A DNA stretch of 64,000 nucleotides from Lewinellaceae bacterium (GCA_020636435.1 JACJXX010000002.1:2046001-2110000); one strand, 5' to 3'; shown: positions 25,152 through 34,181, counted from the first letter of the stretch. The notes: a model not told the origin generated them from the sequence alone. Translations and numbers: made by a program.

Positions 25152-25198
25152 GATTCATTCCTTCACTCCCTCCCTCATTCACTCCTCCCCCCTCAACC
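25151..25198. repeat. GAAGGAGTGA-family repeat at the DUF2141/creD junction
   Basis: The words CATTCCTTCACTCCCTCC and CATTCACTCCTCC are inverted relatives of the left arm of the palindrome at 14605-14666. The repeat covers the stop codon and last six codons of creD (GLRGEE). Confidence 0.55.
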
Positions 25199-26615
25199 CA
25201 TACCAGTCGATATTCCTCGTCAAATACATTATAGTCGCCAGAATCAGCAGCAGCCCCAGGCTGCCTAGCAGCAGGGCGTAATCCTGTAGCTGCAGCAGGG
25301 AGTAGAAAAAGCCGTACAACAGCGCCAGGATGCCGAACATCATCCCGGTCAGGCGGCGGTTGCCCAGAATGTAAGAGCAATAGCCGGTGATGAGGACCAG
25401 GATGATGACGCAGGCGATCAGGTAGGCCGTGTCGAAATTGAAATGCTCGGAGATAGAAAGCAGCAGGATGTAGAACAGAATAATGGCCGAACCTACCAGT
25501 ATGTATTGTATAGGATGCAGGCGTTTGCGGTTGAGCACCTCGATGAAAAAGAAAGCCAGGAAGGTGATCAGCACGAAATAAGCAGCGTATTTGGCCGAGC
25601 GCATGGTCTTCTGGTATTCGTCGATGGGCAGCAGCAGGCGAAAGCCGAAGGCGTTGGTATTCACGCGGAAGGGGTCGTATTGGTTCACGTACACGTTGGA
25701 CGGCTTCTGGGGCGTGGCGCTGATGTACGCCCCTTCGCCCTGTTGGGCGTAGTTGCGGTTGAGCTGCAGCACTTCCCAGTTGGCGGAGAATCCCTCGGAG
25801 GAAACCGTGCGCTCATCCGGCAGGAAGGCGCCCTCGAAGCTGGGATCCGGCCAGGAAGAGCGGATGCTGGCGGTAGTCGCCTTGCCGAAGGGAGTGAAGT
25901 ACAGGCTGGTGCTTCCATTGAGGTTGAGCTGAAAAGAGAAGTCGATGGCAGCATTCGCCTTCCGGGAAAGCTGGATGGGAAAACTGGCGCCCGAGTCCAG
26001 AATGTCGTTGGTGACGGTGCCGGGCCCGAACTGGTAGGTGGTGTCGTTGATGCGCACCGGGATGGCTTGCTCGATGCCCTTCATGTCGCTGATGCCCACT
26101 GTAAAAAGGGCGTCCTCCCATTGCAGGTCTTCCTCCGGCACGCTCAGCGCCTCGGCGTTCAGCCCGCTAAAGCGGCCGCTGACCTCCAGTTGGGCGTTGT
26201 ACAACACCACCAGGTAGATGCCCCGGTAGCGCTTCTGCGGGTCTACCTGCCCCCGGATGTCGATGCTGTCCGGCAGGAAATGGACATAACCGCGGGTAAT
26301 GACCGATAGGCCTTCCTCGTTCTGGCGCGTCGAGCGATAAGGCACCGAGATGACCGGCCCGGCGATGGTTTGGTCGCTGCCCCACTTGGCGCTCACCTCC
26401 CGCACCGCTTCATCGCGAATGCCCTCCCGCTCGCGGATAAGCGAGGTGACCATGGCTGCCGGAATGAGCAGCAGCAGGATGAGGATGCCAACGACAAAGA
26501 GCTTCAGCGTGACGGAGTTGCGCGCCCAGCGGTTGAGGCGGTCAAGGAAAGATTCGTCTTGCATTTTAGTGGGGGTTTTATCGCGTTGATTAAGAGGAAC
26601 AGGTACTTGTTCCAT
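25179..26615 (-). CDS. creD: CreD family inner membrane protein
   Basis: Protein of 478 residues, near the family length. An N-terminal span (LKLFVVGILILLLLIPAAMV), a long periplasmic domain with the family motif DEAVREVSAKWGSDQTIAGP and VISVPYRS, a DMKGIEQAIPVRIND segment, and five or six C-terminal spans (FVLITFLAFFFIEVLNRKRL, IQYILVGSAIILFYILLLS). CreD is known from E. coli as a target of the CreBC two-component system; its molecular function is unclear. The upstream neighbour (minus direction) is a sensor kinase. An internal start at 26564 (MQDESFLDRL) is equally plausible and closer to other CreD N-termini. Confidence 0.9.
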   Translation of the reverse strand: MEQVPVPLNQRDKTPTKMQDESFLDRLNRWARNSVTLKLFVVGILILLLLIPAAMVTSLIREREGIRDEAVREVSAKWGSDQTIAGPVISVPYRSTRQNEEGLSVITRGYVHFLPDSIDIRGQVDPQKRYRGIYLVVLYNAQLEVSGRFSGLNAEALSVPEEDLQWEDALFTVGISDMKGIEQAIPVRINDTTYQFGPGTVTNDILDSGASFPIQLSRKANAAIDFSFQLNLNGSTSLYFTPFGKATTASIRSSWPDPSFEGAFLPDERTVSSEGFSANWEVLQLNRNYAQQGEGAYISATPQKPSNVYVNQYDPFRVNTNAFGFRLLLPIDEYQKTMRSAKYAAYFVLITFLAFFFIEVLNRKRLHPIQYILVGSAIILFYILLLSISEHFNFDTAYLIACVIILVLITGYCSYILGNRRLTGMMFGILALLYGFFYSLLQLQDYALLLGSLGLLLILATIMYLTRNIDWYGLRGEE

Positions 26616-26727
26616 CCAATGCTCAAAGTACGTTCAATCCAGCTATTTTTTCATCAATTTTCTCAAATGCTTTTTCACTATTCTCCGTTCGTTCCCGCAA
26701 TGGAACTAACACCCTCTGCCGGTAATT

Positions 26728-26770
26728 CCCCGCCAACAATACAACAATACAACAATTCAGCAATACAACC
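26728..26770. repeat. ACAATACAACAATACAAC tract
   Basis: Four near-copies of ACAATACAAC/AACAATTCAGC end at the stop codon of the histidine kinase gene. The same word occurs at 22317-22331 and 24648-24665. Confidence 0.6.
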
Positions 26771-26771
26771 C

Positions 26772-27932
26772 TCAAGACTTCGGCATCTGTATCGTAAAAG
26801 TAGTCCCCTGCCCCTCTTCCGACCGTTTCACGAAGATTTTGCCCGAATGGTATTCCTCAACGATGCGCTTAGCCAGGGAAAGCCCCAGCCCCCAGCCCCT
26901 CTTTTTGGTGGTGTATCCGGGTTGGAAGACCGTTTTGTGCTTGCCGGCGGGTATCCCCTTGCCGGTATCGCTGATGTCGATGTAGATGTAATCGGCATCG
27001 TCGTACACTTCGGCGCTGATCTTGCCGCTGCTCTCCATGGCGTCGAGGGCGTTGCGCAGCAGGTTTTCCACCACCCAGTCGAACAGGTGGGGGTTGATGC
27101 GGATCGGTTTGGCCGGCTGGTTGCCGGGCGCCGGAAATTCGAAGGCGATCTTCCGGGACGCCCGCCGCTGCATATAGGCCCGGCATTTGTCCAGCTCTTC
27201 GTAAACGTCGATGGGTTCCAGCTTGGGGGCGGAACCGATCTTAGAAAAGCGGTCGGCGATGAGTTCCAGGCGGCTGACGTCGTTGCGCAGCTCGCCCAGT
27301 ATTTCCTGGGTTTCTTCATCCCCTTCCCGCAGCAGCTTCAGGTGTTCGATCCAGGCGACGATGGCGGAGATCGGCGTGCCCAGCTGGTGGGCCGTCTCCT
27401 TGGCCATGCCCACCCACACCCGGTTCTGCTCGGCGCGGCGGGCGGAGTTGAAGCCCATGTAACCAAACCCGACAAAAGCGGCGATGAGGATGAGCTGTAT
27501 CAACGGGAAGTAGCGCAACTGGGTCAGCAGGGTGGATTCTTTGTAGTAGATGGAATACGCAAACCCTTTGATGGGTTCGAACCCTTCTGCCTTCATCCGT
27601 TCTACCTCTCGCTTCAGCCCCATAGCGCTGGTGTCTCCCCGGATGTTGATGAAGTCGTCGACCCCTCCCCGGTCGTTGACCACCATGACCGGGATGGTGG
27701 TGTTGGACTGCAGGATCTGAAAATGCAGGGTGAAGTCGCAGAATTGCGCGTCTTCATCATCGGTATCACTGAGGTCTTCCATCGCCCGCAGGTAAAGCGC
27801 CACTTTTTTGCGCTCCTCGTTCGCCAGTTTGCCGGTCAGGTAGTTGGTATAAAACATCGATATTGCAACGATAACGCCTCCGGCAACGGCCAGATATAAT
27901 TTCAGGCGGGATTTCCTCGTGTAAATGTCCAT
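26772..27932 (-). CDS. Membrane sensor histidine kinase
   Basis: Protein of 386 residues. A first membrane span (11-29), a ~110-residue extracytoplasmic sensor region, a second span (~142-160), then the kinase core: H-box with H182 (KETAHQLGTPISAI), N-box N294 (NLLRNALDAM), G1 DTGKGIP (322-328) and G2 GWGLGL (346-351). The HQLGTP variant of the H-box is frequent in Bacteroidota kinases. No response regulator is adjacent; the next gene downstream, after 156 bp, is creD, recalling the creC-creD neighbourhood of proteobacteria. A TACCTTTG box lies 59 bp upstream of the ATG. Confidence 0.92.
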   Translation of the reverse strand: MDIYTRKSRLKLYLAVAGGVIVAISMFYTNYLTGKLANEERKKVALYLRAMEDLSDTDDEDAQFCDFTLHFQILQSNTTIPVMVVNDRGGVDDFINIRGDTSAMGLKREVERMKAEGFEPIKGFAYSIYYKESTLLTQLRYFPLIQLILIAAFVGFGYMGFNSARRAEQNRVWVGMAKETAHQLGTPISAIVAWIEHLKLLREGDEETQEILGELRNDVSRLELIADRFSKIGSAPKLEPIDVYEELDKCRAYMQRRASRKIAFEFPAPGNQPAKPIRINPHLFDWVVENLLRNALDAMESSGKISAEVYDDADYIYIDISDTGKGIPAGKHKTVFQPGYTTKKRGWGLGLSLAKRIVEEYHSGKIFVKRSEEGQGTTFTIQMPKS

Positions 27933-27990
27933 ATAAAGCTTTTATGGGCGGCCTGGAATGGCTGCCGCTTCTGTACTAACACTTAACGTC

Positions 27991-27998
27991 CAAAGGTA
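27991..27998 (-). promoter_or_regulatory. Probable -7 box of the histidine kinase gene
   Basis: Minus-strand TACCTTTG matches TAnnTTTG exactly and lies 59 bp before the start codon. The -33 region is weak (GTT about 18 nt upstream). Confidence 0.45.
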
Positions 27999-28056
27999 AA
28001 GATTTATGGTGAACTTAACGGTTGAAAGCCACGGGGAGCTTTGGAGTTGTTTGTTG

Positions 28057-28102
28057 TTTGTTGCCGGTTGATGGTTAGGGCCGGGAACCAACCGGCAACA
28101 AA
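28057..28102. repeat. Perfect 14-bp hairpin, GTTGCCGGTTG family
   Basis: TTTGTTGCCGGTTG (28057-28070) and CAACCGGCAACAAA (28089-28102) with an 18-nt loop. It is surrounded by further GTTGTTTG and CAACGATCAACC words. The palindromes at 52683-52745 and 35604-35692 have the same style. Confidence 0.65.
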
Positions 28103-28171
28103 GAACCGACAACGATCAACCGCCCCAACCATTCCGCAACATTTCCCACCCCCTTCCGGCCCAACCTTCCT

Positions 28172-28179
28172 TACCTTTG
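28172..28179 (+). promoter_or_regulatory. Possible -7 box for the NTF2-like gene
   Basis: TACCTTTG matches the phylum consensus. It would give a leader of about 145 nt before the ATG at 28332. No good TTTG lies at the expected distance, so the assignment is tentative. Confidence 0.35.
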
Positions 28180-28331
28180 CCGGAAATGTGTTTTTTGTCA
28201 TAGCACAAAGCCGCCGGGCCGGAAACGAAAGGCACAGGAGAAGGCCCGGCGCATTTTTTCGCACATTCCGCCGGCAGGCCGCATAAATTTCCGAGATTTG
28301 GGAAATCTGTTGTCGTAACCAACCTTTCAAT

Positions 28332-29192
28332 ATGAAAAACATCCTACTCCTTTTCCTGTTCCTCCCCCTGGCCCTTTCCGCCCAAACCGGCGAAGAACTG
28401 GCCGCCGTCAAAGCCCCCATTCAGCTGCTTTTCGACGGCATGCGCGCCGGCGACAGCACCATGCTCCGGCAGGCTTTCCTGCCCGGCGCCCGCCTGCAAA
28501 CCGCTTATACGGACAAGGATGGGCAGCCCCAACTGGCCGACGAAGCGATCGGCAACTTCATCGAAGCCGTCGGCACGCCGCACGAGAAAACCTTCAACGA
28601 ACAGATTTGGAGTTACGATATTCGCATCGACGGCCTGCTGGCCACCGCCTGGACGGAATACACCTTCTTCCTCGGCGATCAGCTCAGCCATTGCGGCGTC
28701 AATGCTTTTCAGCTCTTCCAAAGTGCCGATGGCTGGAAGATCAGCCACATCACCGATACCCGCCGCCGGGAAGGCTGCCCTTCCGAAGCGCCGGATGAGG
28801 CCGCCGCCATCAACGCCCTGCTCGACGCCTGGCACCAGGCGGCCGCCACCGCCGACGCAGATGCCTTCTTCGGCAGCATGACAGCCGACGGCATTTACCT
28901 CGGCACCGACGCCTCCGAACGCTGGCAACGCGACGAACTGCGCAGCTGGGCCAAAGCCGCTTTCGAACGCGACACCGCCTGGGCCTTTGCGCCGCACGAC
29001 AGGCAACTGTACTTTTCCCAAAATGGCCAAACCGCCTGGTTCGAGGAAATACTCGATACCTGGATGGGGCCCTGCCGTGGCTCCGGCATACTCTCCAAAA
29101 CGGGAGAAGGCTGGAAAATCCGCCACTACAACCTGGCCGTGCTGGTGCCCAATGAGAAAATTCAGGAGTTTATTAAGCTGGTAAAAGGATAG
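28332..29192 (+). CDS. Exported protein with two NTF2/SnoaL-like domains
   Basis: Protein of 286 residues with a signal peptide (ILLLFLFLPLALSAQ, cleavage near residue 18). Residues ~22-145 form a SnoaL/DUF4440-like cone fold (PIQLLFDGMRAGDSTMLRQAF, GLLATAWTEYTFFLGD, HCGVNAFQLFQSADGWKISH). Residues ~155-283 repeat the pattern (INALLDAWHQAAATADADAF, DGIYLGTDASERW, WFEEILDTW, GEGWKIRHYNLAV). Such domains often act on or bind small hydrophobic molecules, but no reaction can be assigned. It is a single gene; the 3' flank is a repeat cluster. Confidence 0.8.
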   Translation: MKNILLLFLFLPLALSAQTGEELAAVKAPIQLLFDGMRAGDSTMLRQAFLPGARLQTAYTDKDGQPQLADEAIGNFIEAVGTPHEKTFNEQIWSYDIRIDGLLATAWTEYTFFLGDQLSHCGVNAFQLFQSADGWKISHITDTRRREGCPSEAPDEAAAINALLDAWHQAAATADADAFFGSMTADGIYLGTDASERWQRDELRSWAKAAFERDTAWAFAPHDRQLYFSQNGQTAWFEEILDTWMGPCRGSGILSKTGEGWKIRHYNLAVLVPNEKIQEFIKLVKG

Positions 29193-29577
29193 AGGGCGGT
29201 TCGGGATTAGTCAGGGTATGGAACCTTTGGCAGATGCTCATCCCGGCTTCGTGCCGAAACCGGGACGATGCTACGCCCTTTGGGCGGATGATGCTATGGA
29301 TGCTATGGATGCTATGGATGCTATGGATGCTATGGATGCTATGGATGCTATGGATGCTGTGGATGCTGTGGATGCTGTGGATGCTATGGATGCTCGTATA
29401 GTGCGGCAATAGCATCAACCGGCCGCAGGCCGCAGCATCCTCTTGGCCCGTACGGGCCAAAGAGGAGCATCAATAGCATCGCTGCGCAAATACACCGAAA
29501 AAAATGCAGGAATTCCGTTTCCCGCTGGCATTGCCGGGTAAAACTTATTAAATTGCCCGCAGGAGAAAAATCGGGTT
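29193..29577. other. 385-bp repeat-filled intergenic region with several small hairpins
   Basis: Besides the nonamer tract, it holds stem-loops: CCCGG..CCGGG near 29244-29270, CGCCC-TTT-GGGCG at 29275-29287, GGCCGCAGGCCGC (29421-29433), and CCTCTT-GGCCCGTACGGGCC-AAAGAGG at 29439-29465. GATGCT and GCATC words link them. No coding sequence is supported. Confidence 0.6.
29296..29394. repeat. Eleven tandem copies of the nonamer (A/G)TGGATGCT
   Basis: Ninety-nine bases in exact 9-bp register: seven ATGGATGCT, three GTGGATGCT, then one ATGGATGCT. In one plus frame it would encode Met/Val-Asp-Ala repeats, but there is no supporting gene context. Confidence 0.9.
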
Positions 29578-30312
29578 ATGGAAAAATACCTCAATTACCT
29601 GCTCACCGATATTGCTGCGGCTGCGGCCAATGTCCCCATCCTTACCTACGAAGGCTCTGATGAAGGCCCTTCGTTCATTCCCCTGGATGAAGAGGAGCGG
29701 ATGGCCCGGCGCGAAATCCTGGGAGACTGGATCGGCCTTCGCCAGGAGTTGTTTCCCCCCGCCAACCGGCTGAGCGATGAGCAAATAGCCCGTTTGCTGG
29801 AGGCTGTGAGCCAATGCCTCGACGTTTATAATTTCATTCCTCATTTCCCAGCCGGCTTTCCTGCCCGCCGGCGTTATGAAGTATTGGTGGCCCAACTGGG
29901 CAAAGAGGTGCCCATCCTCATGCACAATGCCTGGCAGATCGACTTTTGCGATTACGAGCCCCGCAGCTGCCCCTTTGGAGAGTCCTTCTGCCAGTGCAAG
30001 GTCTATGAACAATGGCTGACCCATATTGACGACGACGGAGAACTGCCGGACGAGGAAACCCTCGAAGGGCTGATCGCCAAACCCCGCCTGCCCGATTTCT
30101 TCTACGATGATGATGAGGATGACGAGGATGATTTCGACGAGGACGAGGACGACGACTTCTTCTTTGAAGATGGCGGAGAGTACTACGAAGAGGAGTACTA
30201 CGACGATGAAATGTTTGATTACGATGAGGAGGATGACGAAGAAGATGGACCTTTCTTTTCCGACTTCACGGATTATGAACCCGGCCCGGATGACGGAGGG
30301 CGCTGGAACTAG
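29578..30312 (+). CDS. Cytoplasmic protein of unknown function with Cys cluster and long acidic tail
   Basis: Protein of 244 residues without leader or membrane span. Residues 1-170 are folded-looking (MEKYLNYLLTDIAAAAANVP, RREILGDWIGLRQELFP, PAGFPARRRYEVLVAQLG) and contain four closely spaced cysteines in DFCDYEPRSCPFGESFCQC, which could bind a metal ion (inference). Residues ~180-244 are an almost pure Asp/Glu/Tyr/Phe tail (EDDFDEDEDDDFFFEDGG and similar). Codon third positions are C/G-rich as in flanking genes, so it is probably real. Not recognised as a named family. Confidence 0.7.
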   Translation: MEKYLNYLLTDIAAAAANVPILTYEGSDEGPSFIPLDEEERMARREILGDWIGLRQELFPPANRLSDEQIARLLEAVSQCLDVYNFIPHFPAGFPARRRYEVLVAQLGKEVPILMHNAWQIDFCDYEPRSCPFGESFCQCKVYEQWLTHIDDDGELPDEETLEGLIAKPRLPDFFYDDDEDDEDDFDEDEDDDFFFEDGGEYYEEEYYDDEMFDYDEEDDEEDGPFFSDFTDYEPGPDDGGRWN

Positions 30313-30470
30313 TGCCAAATTTTTTTCTGCCAATCAGCGTATTTTAAGTTGAAAATTACGGATATTGGCGTATCCGATGATGGTTTTAATGTAAAGGCTA
30401 TGCAACAGCCTCATCACTTCGGAGCGGCATACATCCAATTGATTGAAAGAAAAGACGGTTAACGCTATCT

Positions 30471-33400
30471 ATGAGGCCCTTTGTTTCTTACCTGATCCTT
30501 TGTAGCCTGATCCTATTGTCCGGAAGCTGTAACCAGGAAAGCAACCGCCCAACGCACCCTCGTGGCAACGACCCCTGGGTGTTCCGTTCGGTGCTCGACG
30601 GGCGGGCACGCATGTTGACCATATCCCTGGCCGACCGGTTCTGGGCGGCCTACAGCGCTCAGGATGGCAGCATCTATAAGGTATGGCGGGGCGACGTGAA
30701 TTTCGACGGCGCTGTTTACACCACCGTTCATGGCCCGCAGCCCAGCAGCCTGGGCGATGCTTTTTTTGTCAACGAAATCGCCTCTCCCTGGACGGTTCGC
30801 ATCGGCGGCCAGGAGCAGCAGCCCCTGCCCCGCTACCGCGGACACCGTTTTGAGGATGGGCAGGTATACGTCAACTACAGCCTGAAATTGGAAAACGGCG
30901 CCACTGTCCACATCAGCGAGCGGCCGGAGTATCTGGAGCGCGCTGCAGGAAAACAACAGGGGTTTGAACGCACCTTTTTTGTGGAGGGCCTGCCCGAAGG
31001 TGCTGATCTTTACTTCGATTTCAACCTCAGTTCCATTCCTTCCGCCTTTGCCCTGGAAACGGATGGCCAACTGGAAGCGCTCGAAACAAACCCCAGGAAG
31101 AGCAAGGGCCTGGACGCGGTAGACCTCAAAGGCCGCCTGGAACTGAAGCCGCAGGGGCCTACCCGCCTTGCCGCCTATTTCACCAAATACCCTCTCGTTT
31201 TCAATGCCAACCGGGTGGAAGGGCAGGAGGAAGAAGACGCCCTGCCCCGCGGCGCCCGCCTCATTGCCCGAAGCGACTGCAAAACCTGCCACAATACGTA
31301 TCTCAAGACCATAGGCCCGGCCTACGCCGACGTGGCCAAACGCTATGCCAATACTACAGATAATGTGGCCATGCTGGTGAGCAAAGTACAGAACGGCGGC
31401 GCCGGCGTATGGGGAGAAGCCGCGATGACCCCCCATCCGGACCTCGACGAGCTGGACGTCAAAGCCATGGTCGAATACATTATGGGCCTCGACGCGGAAG
31501 AGGAAGCCCTGGAGGCAAAACCGGAAACGAAAAGCCTGGAGGGCCTGGCCTTCGTCAATGCCGTAGAAGGGCTTCAAGAGGACGGCCTGATCCCCGGCCT
31601 GCTGCTGCAGGTCTATCAGTCCGGCCGGGCACTGGCCCGGCTGGCGGACCTCAACTTCAAAGGCCCGGCTTTGTACGAGGGCATCGTCGGGCAGGTTTAT
31701 ATTGAGGACGGCGATTTCCATGGCCTGGAAGCCAATTTCGGAATGCTGTACAGCGGTTACATCGCCATACCTAAAGACAACAATTACGTTTTTCGCCTGC
31801 GCAGCGACGACGGCTCCCGCCTGCTCATCGACGGGCAGGAAGTCGTGAATTATGACGGCCTGCACAGCGCGGAAAAGATGGATGGGGAAATTGCCCTGCG
31901 GCAGGGGCTCCATGCCTTCCGCCTGGAGTTCTTTCAGGGCAGCGGCGGCAAATTCATAGCCCTGGAATGGAACTCTTTCGATCGGCCTGCCTTCGAACGG
32001 GTGCCGCGCAGCCAGTTTTTCCACGCTCCTTCCGAGCAGCCGGCGCCGGGCGCGAAAATGCCGCCCATGGCTCAGCAAGCCCGCATCCCCGGCGATCAGT
32101 ATCCGGTGGCCGGCGTTCACCCCAGTTATACCCTCTCCCAGGCACGCCCCAATGACTTCATGCCCAAAGTAGGCGGCATGGACTTCCTCTCCGACGGCAG
32201 GCTGGTGGTCAGCACCTGGGATGCCGAAGGGGCCGTGTACATCGTGGATGGCGTTCAAACAGGAGACCCTGCCCGGATGTCTTACCGAAAAATAGCCAGC
32301 GGGCTGGCCGAACCCCTGGGGCTGAAAGTAGTGGAGGACACCATTTACGTACTGCAAAAACAAGAACTCACCAAGCTCATAGACTACGACGGCGACGAGC
32401 TGATCGATGAATACTATACCGTTTCCAACGACTGGAAAGTGTCGGCCAACTTCCACGAGTTTGCCTTCGGGCTGGCCTACAAAGAAGGCTTCTTCTACGC
32501 CGCCCTGGCCATCGCCATCATGCCGGGAGGGGCCAGCGCCAACCCCCAGATTGAAGACCGGGGGAAAGCGGTCCGCATCGCCCGCCAGGACGGCGCCCTG
32601 GAGTTTGTCGCTCAGGGCCTGCGCACGCCCAACGGCGTGGGCATCGGCATCGACGGCGAAATTTTCATTGCCGACAACCAGGGCGACTGGCTGCCCTCCT
32701 GCAAAATCCTGCACGTACGCCCCGGCGATTTTTTCGGCTCGCGGGCAGTCGACTCCGCCCGGGTCGCCCAATTGCCGGTGAAGCAACCGGTTGTCTGGCT
32801 GCCCCAGGATGAGATCGGCAACTCGCCCACCACCCCGGCCGCCCTGCCGGATGGCCCCTACCAGGGGCAGATGATCCACGGTGAAGTGACCCACGGCGGC
32901 GTCAAGCGGGTGTTTGTGGAAAAAGTGAACGGAGAGTACCAGGGCTGCGCCTTCCGCTTCATCCAGGGCCTGGAAGCCGGCGTCAACCGCCTGGCCTGGG
33001 GCCCCGACAGCGCCCTTTACATCGGAGGGGTCGGCTCTACCGGCAACTGGCAGCATGCCGGCCACAACTGGTACGGCCTGCAGCGGCTGAAGTACAACGG
33101 GCAACCCACTTTCGAAATGCTGGCCGTGCGCGCCCGGTCCAATGGCGTGGAAATCGAATTCACCGAGCCGCTGGAACCAGGCGCCGGCTGGAATCCGGCG
33201 GAATATACCGTGCAGCAGTGGTGGTACCTGCCCACCCATGAATACGGCGGGCCCAAGAAAGACCTCGAATCTTTGCCCGTGCGATCGGCCAATGTGTCGG
33301 AAGACCGCCGCCGCGTATTTCTGGAGTTGGCAGGCATGAAGCCCGGCCATGTCCTCTACCTGCGCCTGCCCGGCGACTGGGCCAGTGCCGGCGGGCGGGA

Positions 33401-34160
33401 GTTGTGGTCCACCGAGGCCTGGTATACCCTGAATAACATACCCAAAGAGAAGCCCGGCTTCCTGGCGGAAGCTCCTGCCCCCCTTCCCCCCAATACCCTT
33501 ACCGAGGCCGAAAAGGCCGGCGGCTGGAAGCTGCTCTTCGACGGCCAATCCACCCGGGGGTGGCATTGCTGGAAAAAGAAAACAGTGGGGGCCAGTTGGG
33601 TCATCGAAGACGGCGCCCTCAAGCTGAACGCCGTCCCCCAACCCGACGGCAAGCTGCAGACAGAAGATGGCGGCGACCTCGTCACGGACAGTGAGTTTGA
33701 GGATTATGAACTGCGGCTGGAGTGGAAGATCAGCCCCTGCGGCAACAGCGGGGTCATGTTCAACGTCATCGAAGCCGAGCAATACGACTATCCCTGGCAA
33801 ACCGGCCCGGAGGTGCAGATCATCGACAATACCTGCCATCCGGATGCCCGCTTTGAAAGCCACCGCGCCGGCTGCCTGTACGACCTGGTGCCTGTAAAAT
33901 ACGAAACCGTGAAACCGGCCGGAGAGTGGAACAAGGTGCGCATCCTCATCCGGAACGGGAAAGGCCGGTTCTGGCTCAACGGCCGCCAGGTGGTGGAGTT
34001 CGAAATGTTCAACGGCCAATGGGAGCGGATGATCCAAAACAGCAAGTTTAAGGACATGCCGGATTTTGGCAAGGCCAGAAAGGGCCGTATCTGCCTGCAG
34101 GACCACAACGACGCGGTGGTGTGGTTCCGGAATATAAAAATAAGGGAGATAAATGATTAA
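30471..34160 (+). CDS. Multidomain lipoprotein: cytochrome c, PA14, sugar-dehydrogenase-like propeller, DUF1080
   Basis: Protein of 1229 residues. Lipobox LLSGSC (Cys20) gives an envelope lipoprotein. A beta-rich N-terminal region is followed by a class I cytochrome c domain with haem motif CKTCH (~270-274) and a likely axial Met in AAMTPHP (~318). A PA14-type carbohydrate-binding module lies at ~395-520 (LRSDDGSRLLIDGQEVVNYD), a glucose/sorbosone-dehydrogenase-like propeller at ~555-890 (GLRTPNGVGIGIDGEIFIAD), and a DUF1080 (3-keto-disaccharide hydrolase) domain at ~1020-1229 (WKLLFDGQSTRGWHCW, NSGVMFNV, ending WFRNIKIREI). Known families suggest oxidation of a sugar with electron transfer to haem, and hydrolysis of a keto-glycoside. 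An MFS transporter follows after 21 bp, supporting a sugar-uptake operon. Confidence 0.88.
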   Translation: MRPFVSYLILCSLILLSGSCNQESNRPTHPRGNDPWVFRSVLDGRARMLTISLADRFWAAYSAQDGSIYKVWRGDVNFDGAVYTTVHGPQPSSLGDAFFVNEIASPWTVRIGGQEQQPLPRYRGHRFEDGQVYVNYSLKLENGATVHISERPEYLERAAGKQQGFERTFFVEGLPEGADLYFDFNLSSIPSAFALETDGQLEALETNPRKSKGLDAVDLKGRLELKPQGPTRLAAYFTKYPLVFNANRVEGQEEEDALPRGARLIARSDCKTCHNTYLKTIGPAYADVAKRYANTTDNVAMLVSKVQNGGAGVWGEAAMTPHPDLDELDVKAMVEYIMGLDAEEEALEAKPETKSLEGLAFVNAVEGLQEDGLIPGLLLQVYQSGRALARLADLNFKGPALYEGIVGQVYIEDGDFHGLEANFGMLYSGYIAIPKDNNYVFRLRSDDGSRLLIDGQEVVNYDGLHSAEKMDGEIALRQGLHAFRLEFFQGSGGKFIALEWNSFDRPAFERVPRSQFFHAPSEQPAPGAKMPPMAQQARIPGDQYPVAGVHPSYTLSQARPNDFMPKVGGMDFLSDGRLVVSTWDAEGAVYIVDGVQTGDPARMSYRKIASGLAEPLGLKVVEDTIYVLQKQELTKLIDYDGDELIDEYYTVSNDWKVSANFHEFAFGLAYKEGFFYAALAIAIMPGGASANPQIEDRGKAVRIARQDGALEFVAQGLRTPNGVGIGIDGEIFIADNQGDWLPSCKILHVRPGDFFGSRAVDSARVAQLPVKQPVVWLPQDEIGNSPTTPAALPDGPYQGQMIHGEVTHGGVKRVFVEKVNGEYQGCAFRFIQGLEAGVNRLAWGPDSALYIGGVGSTGNWQHAGHNWYGLQRLKYNGQPTFEMLAVRARSNGVEIEFTEPLEPGAGWNPAEYTVQQWWYLPTHEYGGPKKDLESLPVRSANVSEDRRRVFLELAGMKPGHVLYLRLPGDWASAGGRELWSTEAWYTLNNIPKEKPGFLAEAPAPLPPNTLTEAEKAGGWKLLFDGQSTRGWHCWKKKTVGASWVIEDGALKLNAVPQPDGKLQTEDGGDLVTDSEFEDYELRLEWKISPCGNSGVMFNVIEAEQYDYPWQTGPEVQIIDNTCHPDARFESHRAGCLYDLVPVKYETVKPAGEWNKVRILIRNGKGRFWLNGRQVVEFEMFNGQWERMIQNSKFKDMPDFGKARKGRICLQDHNDAVVWFRNIKIREIND

Positions 34161-34181
34161 CCAACCTATAAAATCAGCAAA

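Noticed and set aside
29218..29412. Small ORF encoding Asp-Ala-Met/Val repeats
   Set aside because: It arises only from the ATGGATGCT nonamers; no leader, no conserved flank and hairpins on both sides.
30513..34106. Very long open frame (1197 codons) on the minus strand
   Set aside because: It is the antisense of the cytochrome/DUF1080 lipoprotein gene. The plus strand has a lipobox, haem motif and recognisable domains; the minus translation is rich in Gly/His/Gln/Val without any motif, as expected for a G/C-rich shadow frame.
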